DNA of 56,724 nt from Pseudomonas maioricensis (GCF_022790535.1 NZ_LOHG01000020.1:1-56724); one strand, 5' to 3'. Counted from the first letter of the stretch, positions 1-8,447 are shown. Notes: generated by a model not told the origin, from the sequence alone. Numbers and translations are program-made.

Positions 1-101
1 CGCTGCTACAGCCCGGTTTTAACTGCGAGACAGCGCGGCACAATTAAATCCAGGCCCCTGCCCCGTCTGCGTGCACCACGCACAAACCAAGTGCTCTAAT
101 C

Positions 102-117
102 CAGACCAAATGGTCTG
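102..117. promoter_or_regulatory. RutR-type operator upstream of rutA
   Basis: The sequence CAGACCA-AA-TGGTCTG is a perfect 7-2-7 inverted repeat. Its core GACCAnnTGGTC is the heart of the published E. coli RutR site (TTGACCAnnTGGTCAA). It lies about 145 bases before the rutA start, where a TetR-family RutR repressor would act. RutR itself is not in the window, so the assignment rests on motif and position. Confidence 0.72.
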
Positions 118-260
118 AAAACCCGACCACTCACCAACCAACCCTTTGTTTTAAAACGACAATCAAAAGCTGGCCTGCTTCATGCAAAACGGCTTGTGTA
201 GCGTGCTGCCGGACTTCGCCGGGCGCACCGTCATTGCCACCGCATGCAAGAGGCCTTCAC

Positions 261-1343
261 ATGGATATTGGAATCTTCATCCCTATCGGTAACAACGGCT
301 GGCTGATTTCCAGCAACGCGCCGCAGTACATGCCGACGTTCGAATTGAACAAGACAATCGTGCAGAAGGCCGAGCATTACGGCTTCGAGTTCGCCCTCTC
401 GATGATCAAGCTGCGTGGGTTCGGCGGCAAGACCGAGTTCTGGGAACACAATATGGAGTCCTTCACGCTGATGGCGGGACTCGCCGCTGTTACCAGCCGC
501 ATCCACCTGTTCGCCACCGTTGCGACCCTGACTATCCCCCCGGCCATCGTCGCGCGCATGGCCTCGACCATCGACTCGATTTCCAATGGGCGGTTTGGCG
601 TAAACCTGGTGACAGGCTGGCAAAAACCGGAATACGAGCAGATGGGTATGTGGCCGGGAGATGACTTCTTCTCGACCCGCTATGAATACCTGGCCGAGTA
701 CGCCCAAGTGCTGCGGGACCTGTGGAGCACCGGGCACAGCGATCTCAAAGGCAAGTACTTCACCATGAACGACTGCCGCGTCAGCCCTAAACCTCAAGCC
801 GAGATGAAGCTGATCTGTGCAGGCCAGAGCGAAGCGGGCATGGCCTTTTCTTCGCAATACGCCGACTACAACTTCTGTTTCGGCAAAGGCGTGAACACCC
901 CGATGGCCTATGCGCCGACCGCTGCAAAGCTGATCGAGGCCAACGAGAAAACCGGCCGCAACGTCACCTCATGCCCACTGTTCATGATCATCGCCGATGA
1001 CACAGATGAAGCCGCCCGCGCCCGCTGGGAGCACATCAAGGCGGGTGCCGACGAGGAGGCGATTGCCTGGCTCAGCGATAAAGGCTCCGCCGACAAGAGC
1101 CCCGGTTCGAACATGCGCCAGATGGCCGACCCGACGTCAGCAGTGAATATCAACATGGGTACGCTGGTCGGTTCATGGGCCTCGGTGGCACGCATGCTCG
1201 ACGAGGTCGCGACCGTGCCGGGCACCCAAGGCGTGATGCTGACCTTCGATGACTTCGTCCAGGGCGTGGAGGATTTCGGGCAGAAGATCCAGCCGCTGAT
1301 GACCAGTCGCCAACACATCAATCTGCTCAAGGAATCTGCCTGA
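261..1343 (+). CDS. rutA: RutA, pyrimidine monooxygenase (FMNH2-dependent)
   Basis: RutA opens the uracil or thymine ring oxidatively between N3 and C4, using FMNH2 supplied by RutF, and yields ureidoacrylate peracid. The product is a single luciferase-like (LLM) TIM barrel of 360 residues, the usual length. It begins MDIGIFIPIGNNGWLIS and carries the family segment GFGGKTEFWEHNMESFTLMAGLAA. I chose the ATG at 261 because AAGAGG lies 7 bases before it; an upstream in-frame TTG at 234 has no such site. The stop overlaps the rutB start (TGATG). It contains several Cys and Met, unlike the sulfur-scavenging LLM enzymes later in the window. Confidence 0.95.
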   Translation: MDIGIFIPIGNNGWLISSNAPQYMPTFELNKTIVQKAEHYGFEFALSMIKLRGFGGKTEFWEHNMESFTLMAGLAAVTSRIHLFATVATLTIPPAIVARMASTIDSISNGRFGVNLVTGWQKPEYEQMGMWPGDDFFSTRYEYLAEYAQVLRDLWSTGHSDLKGKYFTMNDCRVSPKPQAEMKLICAGQSEAGMAFSSQYADYNFCFGKGVNTPMAYAPTAAKLIEANEKTGRNVTSCPLFMIIADDTDEAARARWEHIKAGADEEAIAWLSDKGSADKSPGSNMRQMADPTSAVNINMGTLVGSWASVARMLDEVATVPGTQGVMLTFDDFVQGVEDFGQKIQPLMTSRQHINLLKESA

Positions 1344-2083
1344 TGAATGCCCTCGCTCCCGTTTCAGGCTATCTATCGCCAGACACCAACGAGCCCGCCC
1401 GCCAATTGAAGGCAAGCCCGGAACCGCTGAGCATGAAGGCCAGTGAAACAGCTCTGATCGTGATTGATATGCAGAATGCCTATTCGACGCCGGGCGGTTA
1501 TCTGGACCTGGCCGGGTTCGATGTGAGCACTACCGGCCCGGTGATCGCCAGCATTCAGAAAGCGTTGATCACTGCACGCGCGGCGGGCATGCCGGTAATT
1601 TTCTTCCAGAACGGCTGGGATCCGGAATACGTCGAGGCAGGCGGCCCGGGTTCACCCAACTGGCACAAATCCAACGCGCTGAAAACCATGCGCAGGCGCC
1701 CCGAGCTGCAAGGCCAGCTATTGGCCAAAGGCGGCTGGGACTATCAGTTGGTGGACGAGCTGCAACCACAGCCGGGTGACATCGTACTGCCGAAAACTCG
1801 CTATAGCGGCTTCTTCAATACCAGCTTTGACAGCGTGCTGCGCAGCCGTGGCATTCGCAATCTGGTGTTCACCGGAATCGCTACCAACGTCTGCGTCGAA
1901 TCGACCCTGCGCGACGGCTTCTTCCTTGAATACTTCGGTGTAGTGCTGGCCGATGCCACGCATCAGGCAGGGCCTGCGTTCGCTCAGCAGGCGGCGCTGT
2001 TCAACATCGAAACATTTTTCGGCTGGGTGTCCAGCGTTGAAGATTTCTGCAGCACCTTCACCCCACAAACGACCACTCTCTGA
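1343..2083 (+). CDS. rutB: RutB, ureidoacrylate amidohydrolase
   Basis: An isochorismatase-fold cysteine hydrolase of 246 residues that splits ureidoacrylate (peracid) to aminoacrylate (peracid) and carbamate. The Asp-Lys-Cys triad is visible at D42 (ALIVIDMQNAY), K151 (VLPKTRYSGFF) and C184 (IATNVCVESTLRDGF), the last with the family's cis-peptide-type neighbourhood. The ATG overlaps the rutA stop by one base, indicating translational coupling. The next gene, rutC, begins 9 bases after its stop. Confidence 0.95.
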   Translation: MNALAPVSGYLSPDTNEPARQLKASPEPLSMKASETALIVIDMQNAYSTPGGYLDLAGFDVSTTGPVIASIQKALITARAAGMPVIFFQNGWDPEYVEAGGPGSPNWHKSNALKTMRRRPELQGQLLAKGGWDYQLVDELQPQPGDIVLPKTRYSGFFNTSFDSVLRSRGIRNLVFTGIATNVCVESTLRDGFFLEYFGVVLADATHQAGPAFAQQAALFNIETFFGWVSSVEDFCSTFTPQTTTL

Positions 2084-2092
2084 GGAAAACCC

Positions 2093-2476
2093 ATGACCAA
2101 GAAAGCGATCATTCCTGCTGGCACCACCAAGCCAATCGCCCCATTCGTTCCAGGCTCCATGGCTGACGGAGTGCTGTATGTATCCGGCACCCTGCCCTTC
2201 GACAAGGACAACAACGTCGTGCATGTCGGCGACGCGACCGCGCAGACCCGCCATGTGCTGGAGACCATCAAGAGCGTGATTGAAACCGCAGGCGGCACCA
2301 TGGACGACGTTACGTTCAACATGATCATGATCAAGGACTGGGCCGACTACGCGAAGGTCAACGAGGTCTACGCCGAATACTTCGCCGGGGAAAAACCTGC
2401 GCGCTATTGCATTCAGTGCGGGCTGGTGAAGCCCGAAGCGCTGATCGAGATTGCCAGCATCGCCCACATCGGCTGA
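2093..2476 (+). CDS. rutC: RutC, aminoacrylate peracid reductase / RidA family
   Basis: A YjgF/YER057c/UK114 (RidA) protein of 127 residues. It matches E. coli RutC closely in segments such as VSGTLPFD, AQTRHVLETIKSVIETAGGTM and KPARYCIQCGLVKPEALIEIA; the last holds the conserved substrate-carboxylate Arg. It acts on the aminoacrylate stage of the Rut pathway, either reducing the peracid or deaminating aminoacrylate. An SD-like GAGGA lies 6 bases before the ATG. A REPIN hairpin separates it from rutD, which is unusual inside this operon. Confidence 0.95.
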   Translation: MTKKAIIPAGTTKPIAPFVPGSMADGVLYVSGTLPFDKDNNVVHVGDATAQTRHVLETIKSVIETAGGTMDDVTFNMIMIKDWADYAKVNEVYAEYFAGEKPARYCIQCGLVKPEALIEIASIAHIG

Positions 2477-2520
2477 TTTCTCCGGGTGTAAAGCAGGCCG
2501 TATCGGATGGCAAACATTGG

Positions 2521-2598
2521 ACCTGTAGGAGCTGCCGAAGGCTGCGAAGCATTCATATAGGCATACCGCGATCGCAGCCTTCGGCAGCTCCTACAGGT
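2521..2598. repeat. REPIN, type A (GTAGGAGCTGCCGAAGGCTG)
   Basis: Two 27-base arms (2521-2547 and 2572-2598) are exact reverse complements around a loop of about 24 bases. Other type A copies are at 13991-14067 and 48154-48228. This copy sits between rutC and rutD, so the transcript of the operon would carry a very stable hairpin at this point. Confidence 0.93.
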
Positions 2599-2687
2599 CC
2601 GACGTTTGCCGCGAAATCGAGGCTCAACATTGATGAGTCCCCTCCCCATAACAAACAGGCACATGAGCGTCTGAATTGGAGCCTTGC

Positions 2688-3467
2688 ATGCATTACGAAA
2701 TCCTCGGCAATCAGGCAGCTGACGCGCCGACACTGGTACTGAGTTCAGGCTTGGGTGGTTCGGCCCGGTTCTGGGCACCGCAACTGCCGGTGCTGACTGA
2801 GCGCTATCGGGTGGTGGTTTACGATCAGGCCGGAACTGGCCGCAGCCCGGCGACCCTTGCCGAGGATTATTCGATTGCGACCATGGCCACCGAATTGCTC
2901 ACATTGCTCAACCGTATTGCCGTACAGCACTGTCACTTCATCGGCCATGCGCTGGGTGGACTGGTCGGACTGGAACTGGCTTTGCAACGGCCGCAACTGT
3001 TGCGAAGTATGGTACTGATCAACGCCTGGAGCAGTCCAAACCCACACAGCGAGCGCTGCTTCGCGGTGCGCAAGAATCTATTACGCGACAGTGGCCCGGC
3101 GGCTTACGTTCAGGCCCAGGCGCTGTTTCTCTATCCCGCAGACTGGATCGCCGGGCACGGTGCCCAACTGGCCGAAGACGAAGCTCACGCACTGGCGCAC
3201 TTCCCCGATACCGATAACCTGCTACGCCGAATTGCCGCGCTTCAGGCCTTTGATGTCGAAGGTCAGTTGGCGAACATCAACACGCCCACGCTGCTGATCG
3301 CCAACCGCGACGACATGCTGGTGCCCTGGCAGCGCTCGCAACACCTCGCCGATACGCTGCCCGCCGGGCAGTTGGCGTTACTTGAATATGGCGGCCATGC
3401 GTCCAGTGTCAGCGACGTCGAGCCATTCAATCGTGTTCTTCTCGACTATCTGGCCAGACAGGCCTGA
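2688..3467 (+). CDS. rutD: RutD, alpha/beta hydrolase (aminoacrylate hydrolysis)
   Basis: An alpha/beta hydrolase of 259 residues that speeds hydrolysis of aminoacrylate to 3-oxoacid (malonic semialdehyde) and ammonia. The nucleophile elbow reads GHALG at residues 86-90, with Ala in place of the usual Ser. That substitution is also present in E. coli RutD as I recall it, and would mean that the protein does not use a standard serine-hydrolase mechanism. The ATG at 2688 has GGAG 7 bases upstream; an in-frame TTG at 2676 lacks support. It is 211 bases from rutC because of the intervening REPIN and 13 bases from rutF. Confidence 0.9.
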   Translation: MHYEILGNQAADAPTLVLSSGLGGSARFWAPQLPVLTERYRVVVYDQAGTGRSPATLAEDYSIATMATELLTLLNRIAVQHCHFIGHALGGLVGLELALQRPQLLRSMVLINAWSSPNPHSERCFAVRKNLLRDSGPAAYVQAQALFLYPADWIAGHGAQLAEDEAHALAHFPDTDNLLRRIAALQAFDVEGQLANINTPTLLIANRDDMLVPWQRSQHLADTLPAGQLALLEYGGHASSVSDVEPFNRVLLDYLARQA

Positions 3468-3480
3468 GCGGAGATATCCC

Positions 3481-4008
3481 ATGCAAGCATCCGAACTTCT
3501 CGCGGTCGCCCAGACGTTGCTGCCAATCCCTCAACAGGATTACCGCAATGCGATGGCCGGCCTGGCCGCAGCCGTCAATGTGATCACCACCGACGGCCCG
3601 CATGGCCGCTTCGGGTTTACCGCTACCGCAGTGTGCAGCGTCACCGATACCCCGCCGACGCTGCTGGTCTGCCTGAACCGCTCGGCGTCGGTCCACGCGG
3701 CGCTGACGGCCAACGCCACACTGTGCGTTAACACCCTGACCTGTGAGCAGCAAGACCTGTCCAGTCTGTTTGGCGGTAAAACGCCGATGGCCGAGCGGTT
3801 TGCTGCGGCGCAATGGGAGTCCTGGGTCACCGGTTCGCCGGTACTTGAAGGTGCTGCCGCTTCCTTTGATTGCAAGGTCAGCCAGACCGTCAGTGTCGGC
3901 ACTCATGACATTCTTTTCTGCGAGGTTGTAGCGCTGAGTCGACAGCAGGATGCCGCGGCGCTGGTCTACTTTGATCGGGGATATCACGGGTTGAGTGCAG
4001 TGGGGTGA
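3481..4008 (+). CDS. rutF: RutF, flavin reductase for RutA
   Basis: A flavin reductase-like (FMN-binding split barrel) protein of 175 residues that supplies FMNH2 to RutA from NADH. Family segments include FRNAMAGLAAAVNVITTDGPHGRFGFTATAVCSV-type sequence near residues 21-55 and LLVCLNRSASVHAAL. The ATG at 3481 follows GCGGAG; a longer frame from 3382 only overlaps rutD. It closes the operon: neither a rutE-type reductase nor a rutG uracil permease follows, and the next 130 bases hold only a hairpin repeat. Confidence 0.92.
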   Translation: MQASELLAVAQTLLPIPQQDYRNAMAGLAAAVNVITTDGPHGRFGFTATAVCSVTDTPPTLLVCLNRSASVHAALTANATLCVNTLTCEQQDLSSLFGGKTPMAERFAAAQWESWVTGSPVLEGAAASFDCKVSQTVSVGTHDILFCEVVALSRQQDAAALVYFDRGYHGLSAVG

Positions 4009-4034
4009 CAGTTATCTTTATCCGCCGCATAACC

Positions 4035-4113
4035 GGTAGGAGGCAACTTGTTGGCGAGGCTTTTTACCCTGTGTTAACTCGACTAACGCCTCGCCAACAA
4101 GTTGCCTCCTACC
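4035..4113. repeat. REPIN, type F (GGTAGGAGGCAACTTGTTGG)
   Basis: Arms of 26 bases at 4035-4060 and 4088-4113 are exact reverse complements. It lies between the rutF stop and a convergent small gene, so it may end transcription from both sides. It is the only copy of this arm type in the window. Confidence 0.9.
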
Positions 4114-4140
4114 AGTAACGTGTTTCATCTGAAAATGCTG

Positions 4141-4494
4141 TCACTCAACCCGCTTGATCGATACCACTTCAAAGTACTTGTATTTCTCTTTCGCAGCCGC
4201 CTTGCGGGCCTCTTGCTCGGCGTCAAAGGTGCTCAAGGTTTTGGCTTCGTGGACAAACAGTGTTTCCTCGCCTTCAAACTCTTTGGTCACCCTCAAGGTC
4301 ACCAGCAACGCCGGGGACAAGCGTTTGGCTTTCGGGCGCGGCGCCGGGGACGGTGCTTTGGCAACTGGCGCAGGCACAGGCGTCTGAACCGGTTCGGGCT
4401 TGACCTCTTGTTCTACAGGTGCTGGTGTCGCCGGTGATGGAACATCCAGCCCCAGCGCTCTGCGCATATCGTCTTCAGTCAAGCCTGTGCTCAT
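4141..4494 (-). CDS. Hypothetical protein with a Pro/Ala-rich linker
   Basis: I do not recognise this 117-residue protein. It has a short acidic N-terminus (TEDDMRRALGLDV), a central Pro/Ala/Lys-rich stretch (about residues 20-60, with several PAP and PVP repeats) that looks disordered, and a C-terminal folded part containing VTLRVTKEFEGEETLFVHEAKTL and KYKYFEVVSIKRVE. There is no signal peptide or membrane segment. I chose ATG 4494 over the TTG two codons upstream; AGAGAAAG lies just before it. It is divergent from the gene at 4717. Confidence 0.6.
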   Translation of the reverse strand: MSTGLTEDDMRRALGLDVPSPATPAPVEQEVKPEPVQTPVPAPVAKAPSPAPRPKAKRLSPALLVTLRVTKEFEGEETLFVHEAKTLSTFDAEQEARKAAAKEKYKYFEVVSIKRVE

Positions 4495-4716
4495 GTGCAA
4501 CTTTCTCTGTTGGTCAGTGATTCAAGGGCGCGATGATCAACAGCCGCGGGGGAAAACACAAGTACAGCATTGTACGGTTTTGCTAATGCTTGTCTAAAAC
4601 GCGCGAAATAGACCACTCGGGCATTGGTCCGTGACAACCGGGCTTGGGTCCACTAGATTAAGCGCCCCGAAAGGCCAGTGACTTTTCGCGCCTCAAACCT
4701 GAAATAGTGAAATTCA

Positions 4717-5409
4717 ATGCTTGATTCCCAGACAACTGAATCCGTGATCTCCTCCAAGCTGGAGTACGAAAACTCCATCGGTCTTTCACAGCATGTGCCT
4801 CAGGCCAAGACCATCAGCGAGATGGTGCTTGATGCATTCCAGACCGCCAAGGAAAGCGACGAAATCCGTCAGCTGCGGGCCGCGATCCGCCAGGCCCAGG
4901 ACGATTTCGACGACGACAAAGCCTACGAACTGATGGGCGAACTGAAACGTCTCAAGGACGCCGAGGCGGCCGACAGCGCAGCGTTGGCCGACCTGAGCAC
5001 GCAGTTCCCGATCAGCCGGATCCTGTCCAGCTATAAAGACGATCCTGCCTTTCAAGAGTTGGTCTACAGCCTGGCTCTCAAGGTGCTGAACCAGACTCAT
5101 CAGGCAATCAGCAACCCGAGCACTGGCAAAACCAAGGTGGCCCGCGCCAAGAAAGAAGCCGAGGTCTACACCATCAGCAAGGACGGCCAAAGCGTCAGCC
5201 TGCCTTTGCGTACCCCGCGCTCCAACCTGAATGTCGACCGTGAAGCCTTTGAATTCCTCGGCTTCACTTTTGTTGGCGAAGGCGACGAAGCTGCCCTGCA
5301 GAGCGAGACATTCACCGATAACGAAGGCAACGAGTTGCCGGTCAACCGCAAGAATGTCGTCACTGCGCTGCAACAGGGCAAGGCGTTTGAGGGTTACAGC
5401 ATCGCTTGA
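4717..5409 (+). CDS. Conserved-looking hypothetical protein with acidic coiled coil
   Basis: I cannot assign this 230-residue cytoplasmic protein to a family. Residues 40-105 are charged and helix-favouring (IRQLRAAIRQAQDDFDDDK, YELMGELKRLKDAE), probably a coiled coil. The last 80 residues are beta-rich (EVYTISKDGQSVSLPLRTP, EFLGFTFVGEGDEA) and may be a small separate domain. The base composition and codon use look native, with no mobile-element signs nearby. It is followed by a REPIN and then a convergent gene, so it is probably monocistronic. Confidence 0.6.
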   Translation: MLDSQTTESVISSKLEYENSIGLSQHVPQAKTISEMVLDAFQTAKESDEIRQLRAAIRQAQDDFDDDKAYELMGELKRLKDAEAADSAALADLSTQFPISRILSSYKDDPAFQELVYSLALKVLNQTHQAISNPSTGKTKVARAKKEAEVYTISKDGQSVSLPLRTPRSNLNVDREAFEFLGFTFVGEGDEAALQSETFTDNEGNELPVNRKNVVTALQQGKAFEGYSIA

Positions 5410-5451
5410 TAGAGGATGTATCTCATCAAAAACTGACTTGAAACACCCGCC

Positions 5452-5542
5452 CTGTAGGAGTGAGCTTGCTCGCGATTGCAATTGATCAGTCAAAAGAAAC
5501 TCGCCTGATTAATCGTTATCGCGAGCAAGCTCACTCCTACAG
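5452..5542. repeat. REPIN, type C (GTAGGAGTGAGCTTGCTCGC)
   Basis: Arms of 25 bases at 5452-5476 and 5518-5542 are exact reverse complements. It lies between two convergent genes and is likely transcribed as a hairpin from both. Related copies are at 24985-25075 and, with the arms swapped, at 45184-45246. Confidence 0.92.
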
Positions 5543-5570
5543 ATGCTCGTTTCCTGCGAGACGACGCGCT

Positions 5571-6080
5571 CTACGACGCTATCGTCGCCGCCTGATTCCC
5601 GCCCTGCTCGGCAATGGCCGACAGCTTTTCATCCGCAGACTTTTCCTCTGCCAGCGTCTCGGCCAGTAGCTTGGCCGCGTCTTTCATGCCCAGCTGTTTC
5701 GCCATGGCAATCAACGTGCCGTAGGCAGCGATTTCGTAGTGCTCGACCTTCTGGCAAGCACCAATCAATGCCGCATCCAGCACCTCACCTTTTTCGATCT
5801 CCTCAAGCAGTTCCTTGCTTTCCTCGACCAACCCTTCCATGGCTGCGCATTTCATGCGTTTAAGCTTGAGCTCGCCTTGCTCTACCAACTGATCGATACG
5901 TTCGATCTGCCCGTAGGTTTCCTCCAGGTGCGCTTCAAACGCCTCCTTGAGCAGCGGATTGGTGGAAGCCCGCGCCAGCCGCGGCAAGGCTTTGGTGATC
6001 TGCTTCTCGGCGCTGTAAACGTCGGACAGCTCATGAATGAACAAGTCGGCAACGGTCGTTCTGGTGTTTGTCTTGGCCAT
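5571..6080 (-). CDS. Ferritin-like DUF892 (YciE/YciF-type) stress protein
   Basis: A 169-residue four-helix ferritin-like protein of the DUF892 family. The family signatures are DLFIHELSDVYSAEKQI near the N-terminus, KALPRLARASTNPLLKEAF, and HYEIAAYGTLIAMAKQLG with its E/H ligand-type residues. Relatives are induced in general stress (RpoS) responses and may bind a di-metal centre; the exact role is unknown. The ATG at 6080 has GAGGTG upstream. It stands alone, divergent from the chemoreceptor at 6393. Confidence 0.85.
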   Translation of the reverse strand: MAKTNTRTTVADLFIHELSDVYSAEKQITKALPRLARASTNPLLKEAFEAHLEETYGQIERIDQLVEQGELKLKRMKCAAMEGLVEESKELLEEIEKGEVLDAALIGACQKVEHYEIAAYGTLIAMAKQLGMKDAAKLLAETLAEEKSADEKLSAIAEQGGNQAATIAS

Positions 6081-6263
6081 GTCGGCACCTCGTCAATCGG
6101 TTATGGATCGTCTTTGGATTTGCGGACGTAAACCGCTGCGAAAACACCTGAATGACGCAACCGTCAGTTAGGTGGAGTAGTCCGCATGAGAGACCCTCAG
6201 ACCATTGCGAATCAATGCCGACGAAATGCGCGAGTCGGTTATCGACATATTGTGTGAAGACCT

Positions 6264-6290
6264 TCAAGAACCCCTGCGCCTAGCCGATAG
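6264..6290 (+). promoter_or_regulatory. Sigma-28 (FliA)-type promoter for the chemoreceptor
   Basis: TCAAGAAC (6264-6271), exactly 11 bases, then GCCGATAG (6283-6290). The sigma-28 consensus is TAAAGTTT-N11-GCCGATAA: the -10 box matches at 7 of 8 positions and the spacing is exact. It lies about 100 bases before the chemoreceptor start, which fits the usual flagellar/chemotaxis control of such genes. Confidence 0.7.
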
Positions 6291-6392
6291 CCGGGTTACC
6301 ACAACAATAAATTCGCAACACTACTGCGTGCCTGCCAAAACTGACCCGGGGTTTCACTCGGGACGTGAGCCAGAACTGCAATCGGAGCATGG

Positions 6393-8339
6393 ATGAACAT
6401 CAAACAGAAACTGACGTGGGCATTCGCGGTGATCGCGTCTCTGCCGATCATCGTCGTGGCCAGCATCGTCATCATCAACCTGCGCAGCGACGCGACCGAT
6501 GACTTCTCCGACAGCAGCGGTCGCGAAATACGCCAGGTCGCCAACGCGATGCAGCTGTTTTTCGACGGGATCAGCCAAAACGTCGAATACCTTGCGGCCA
6601 ACCCTCTGCTGACCGGTGCAGGCAATGGCCTCAAGAGCTACATGACCGCTGATCAGCAGAATGCTCCCGAGTCTGAGATCGACAAAAGCATCATTGCCCT
6701 GTTCAACCGCCTGGGCGTCAGCCACCCGGCCTACTCCTATATTTCCTACGGTCTGGCCAACGGCAGTTATGTGCCATGGCCTGAGGGACAGAAATTCGGC
6801 GACTACGATCCACGCGTCCGCCCGTGGTACAAGGCGGCCCTGGCCAACCCTGGCAAGGTGGTGCGCAGCGACGCCTATTACTGGGCGGCTGACGACGCCG
6901 TCATGGTCAATACCGGACGTACCATCACCAACGCACTGGGCAACCCCGGCGGTGTAGTGGGTATTGATGTGACGCTCAAGCAACTGACCAGCATCGTCAA
7001 GCAGATCAAGCTTGGCGAAAGCGGCTACCTGATGCTCCTGGAGAAGAACGGCAATATCCTGGTTGACCCGCGCAAACCCGAACACAACTTCAAGAAAATC
7101 ACCGAGCTGGGTGACGGTTATGCGGACCTGGCGAAAGTCAGCAACGGACTGGTCGAAGTGACGCTGGATGGCGAACGCTACATGGCCAACGTGTTCCCTT
7201 CCGATCAGTTGGGCTGGAACTTCATCGGTCTGATCAAACAGGAAGAAGTCATGGGCTCGGCCACCCGCCTAACCTGGCTGATCGCTGTTATCGCCGCCGT
7301 ATTAGCCGTGATTTTCGCGATCGTAGGAGCAAGCTTCGCTTCGCTCATCGTGCGTCCGATCCGCAGTGTGGCCAGCGGTCTGGAAGGCATTGCCCAGGGT
7401 GAAGGCGACCTGACTCATAACCTCGATGTGCGCGGCAACGATGAAACCGCCCAGCTTGCCAACTGGTTCAACAAGTTCCTGGCCGCGATCCGCAACCTGA
7501 TTCAGCATATTGGTTTGGCCGCCAACAAGATTCTCGACACCTCCACCAGCTCGACTCAGGTGTCGAACAACATGGCCGACGCGGCCGGTCGTCAGCGTGA
7601 AGCGGTGGACATGGTGTCGACTGCATTCCACGAAATGGTCGCCACGGCCAACGAGGTCGCCCGCTCCTGCAGCCAGGCCGCAGACTCGGCAGACAACGGC
7701 CAGCGGCAGGCCCGTGAAGGCCAGCGGCAGATCGACGATGCGGTGAGCAGCGTTGATCAGTTGAGTTCTGAACTGTCCCAATCGGCCACCGCCATGGTGC
7801 AGCTGGAAAAAGACAGCAACGCCATTCAGTCGATTCTGGACACCATTCGCTCCATTGCCGAACAGACCAACCTGCTGGCCCTCAACGCAGCCATCGAAGC
7901 GGCCCGTGCCGGTGAGCAAGGTCGTGGTTTTGCGGTAGTTGCCGACGAAGTCCGCGCACTGGCCAAACGGACTGCGGACTCCACCGCCGAGATCGACAAC
8001 CTGCTAGGCACCCTCGCCCGCCGGACTTCATCCGTGACGCAACAGATGAATGCCAGCCTTGCCGTGTCGCAGCAATCGGTCGAGAAAATCGGCCAGGCGC
8101 GCAGCAGCTTCGGGCAGATCCGTGAGTCGGTAGACGTGATCCGCGACATGAATACCCAGATCGCAACCGCGGCTGAAGAGCAGCACCACGTGGCGGAAGA
8201 CATCAACCGGCACATCAGCCAGATCCATGGCGATGCGCAGTTGGTGGCCGAGCTTGCCGAGTCAGCCCGTGCCGACTCACGCAGTCTGGCCGCTCTGTCC
8301 AGTGAGCTGGACGGTCTGGTCAAACGTTTCCGGACTTGA
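6393..8339 (+). CDS. Methyl-accepting chemotaxis protein with dCache sensor
   Basis: A 648-residue transmembrane chemoreceptor. Order: TM1 (about residues 8-30), a periplasmic double-Cache domain (about 35-285), TM2 (about 290-315), HAMP (ends near 370), and a cytoplasmic signalling hairpin with the conserved tip EQTNLLALNAAIEAARAG. The sensor has YDPRVRPWYKAA and, further on, GVVGIDVTL, which are most of the amino-acid-binding dCache signature (Arg, Trp, Tyr and a distal Asp). However, the usual Y-x-D after the RxWY block is replaced by an AYYWAAD stretch. Amino-acid or amine sensing is likely, but the exact ligand is open. No C-terminal CheR-tethering pentapeptide is seen. Confidence 0.9.
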   Translation: MNIKQKLTWAFAVIASLPIIVVASIVIINLRSDATDDFSDSSGREIRQVANAMQLFFDGISQNVEYLAANPLLTGAGNGLKSYMTADQQNAPESEIDKSIIALFNRLGVSHPAYSYISYGLANGSYVPWPEGQKFGDYDPRVRPWYKAALANPGKVVRSDAYYWAADDAVMVNTGRTITNALGNPGGVVGIDVTLKQLTSIVKQIKLGESGYLMLLEKNGNILVDPRKPEHNFKKITELGDGYADLAKVSNGLVEVTLDGERYMANVFPSDQLGWNFIGLIKQEEVMGSATRLTWLIAVIAAVLAVIFAIVGASFASLIVRPIRSVASGLEGIAQGEGDLTHNLDVRGNDETAQLANWFNKFLAAIRNLIQHIGLAANKILDTSTSSTQVSNNMADAAGRQREAVDMVSTAFHEMVATANEVARSCSQAADSADNGQRQAREGQRQIDDAVSSVDQLSSELSQSATAMVQLEKDSNAIQSILDTIRSIAEQTNLLALNAAIEAARAGEQGRGFAVVADEVRALAKRTADSTAEIDNLLGTLARRTSSVTQQMNASLAVSQQSVEKIGQARSSFGQIRESVDVIRDMNTQIATAAEEQHHVAEDINRHISQIHGDAQLVAELAESARADSRSLAALSSELDGLVKRFRT

Positions 8340-8348
8340 TGGGTAGCG

Positions 8349-8376
8349 GCGGGTCGAGATAAGCACTTCGACCTGC
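8349..8376 (+). terminator. Hairpin after the chemoreceptor gene
   Basis: GCGGGTCGA and TTCGACCTGC pair around a short loop (8349-8376, one G-T pair), directly after the stop at 8339. There is no clear U-run, so this could be a weak terminator or a 3'-end stabiliser. Confidence 0.35.
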
Positions 8377-8434
8377 CGCAACACTCAGAAACATCCAGAC
8401 ATAAACACAAATAGAAATAATTCCTGATAGAGAC

Positions 8435-8447
8435 GTTATACTATAAC
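8435..8447. promoter_or_regulatory. Zur-type operator
   Basis: GTTATA-C-TATAAC is a perfect palindrome (extended by one base each side, cGTTATACTATAACg). It equals the core of the gammaproteobacterial Zur consensus (ATGTTATAnTATAACAT). It overlaps a good -10 hexamer (TATACT, 8437-8442) 23-35 bases before the receptor start, a classic repressor position. This implies zinc-repressed expression of the receptor and DUF4198 genes. Confidence 0.75.

Noticed and set aside
231..857. A 208-codon open frame on the minus strand opposite rutA
   Set aside because: Rich in His/Arg/Gln/Gly with no family signal; it is the shadow of a high-GC coding region. Similar long antisense frames (for example 17407-18819 and 23516-24727) were rejected for the same reason.
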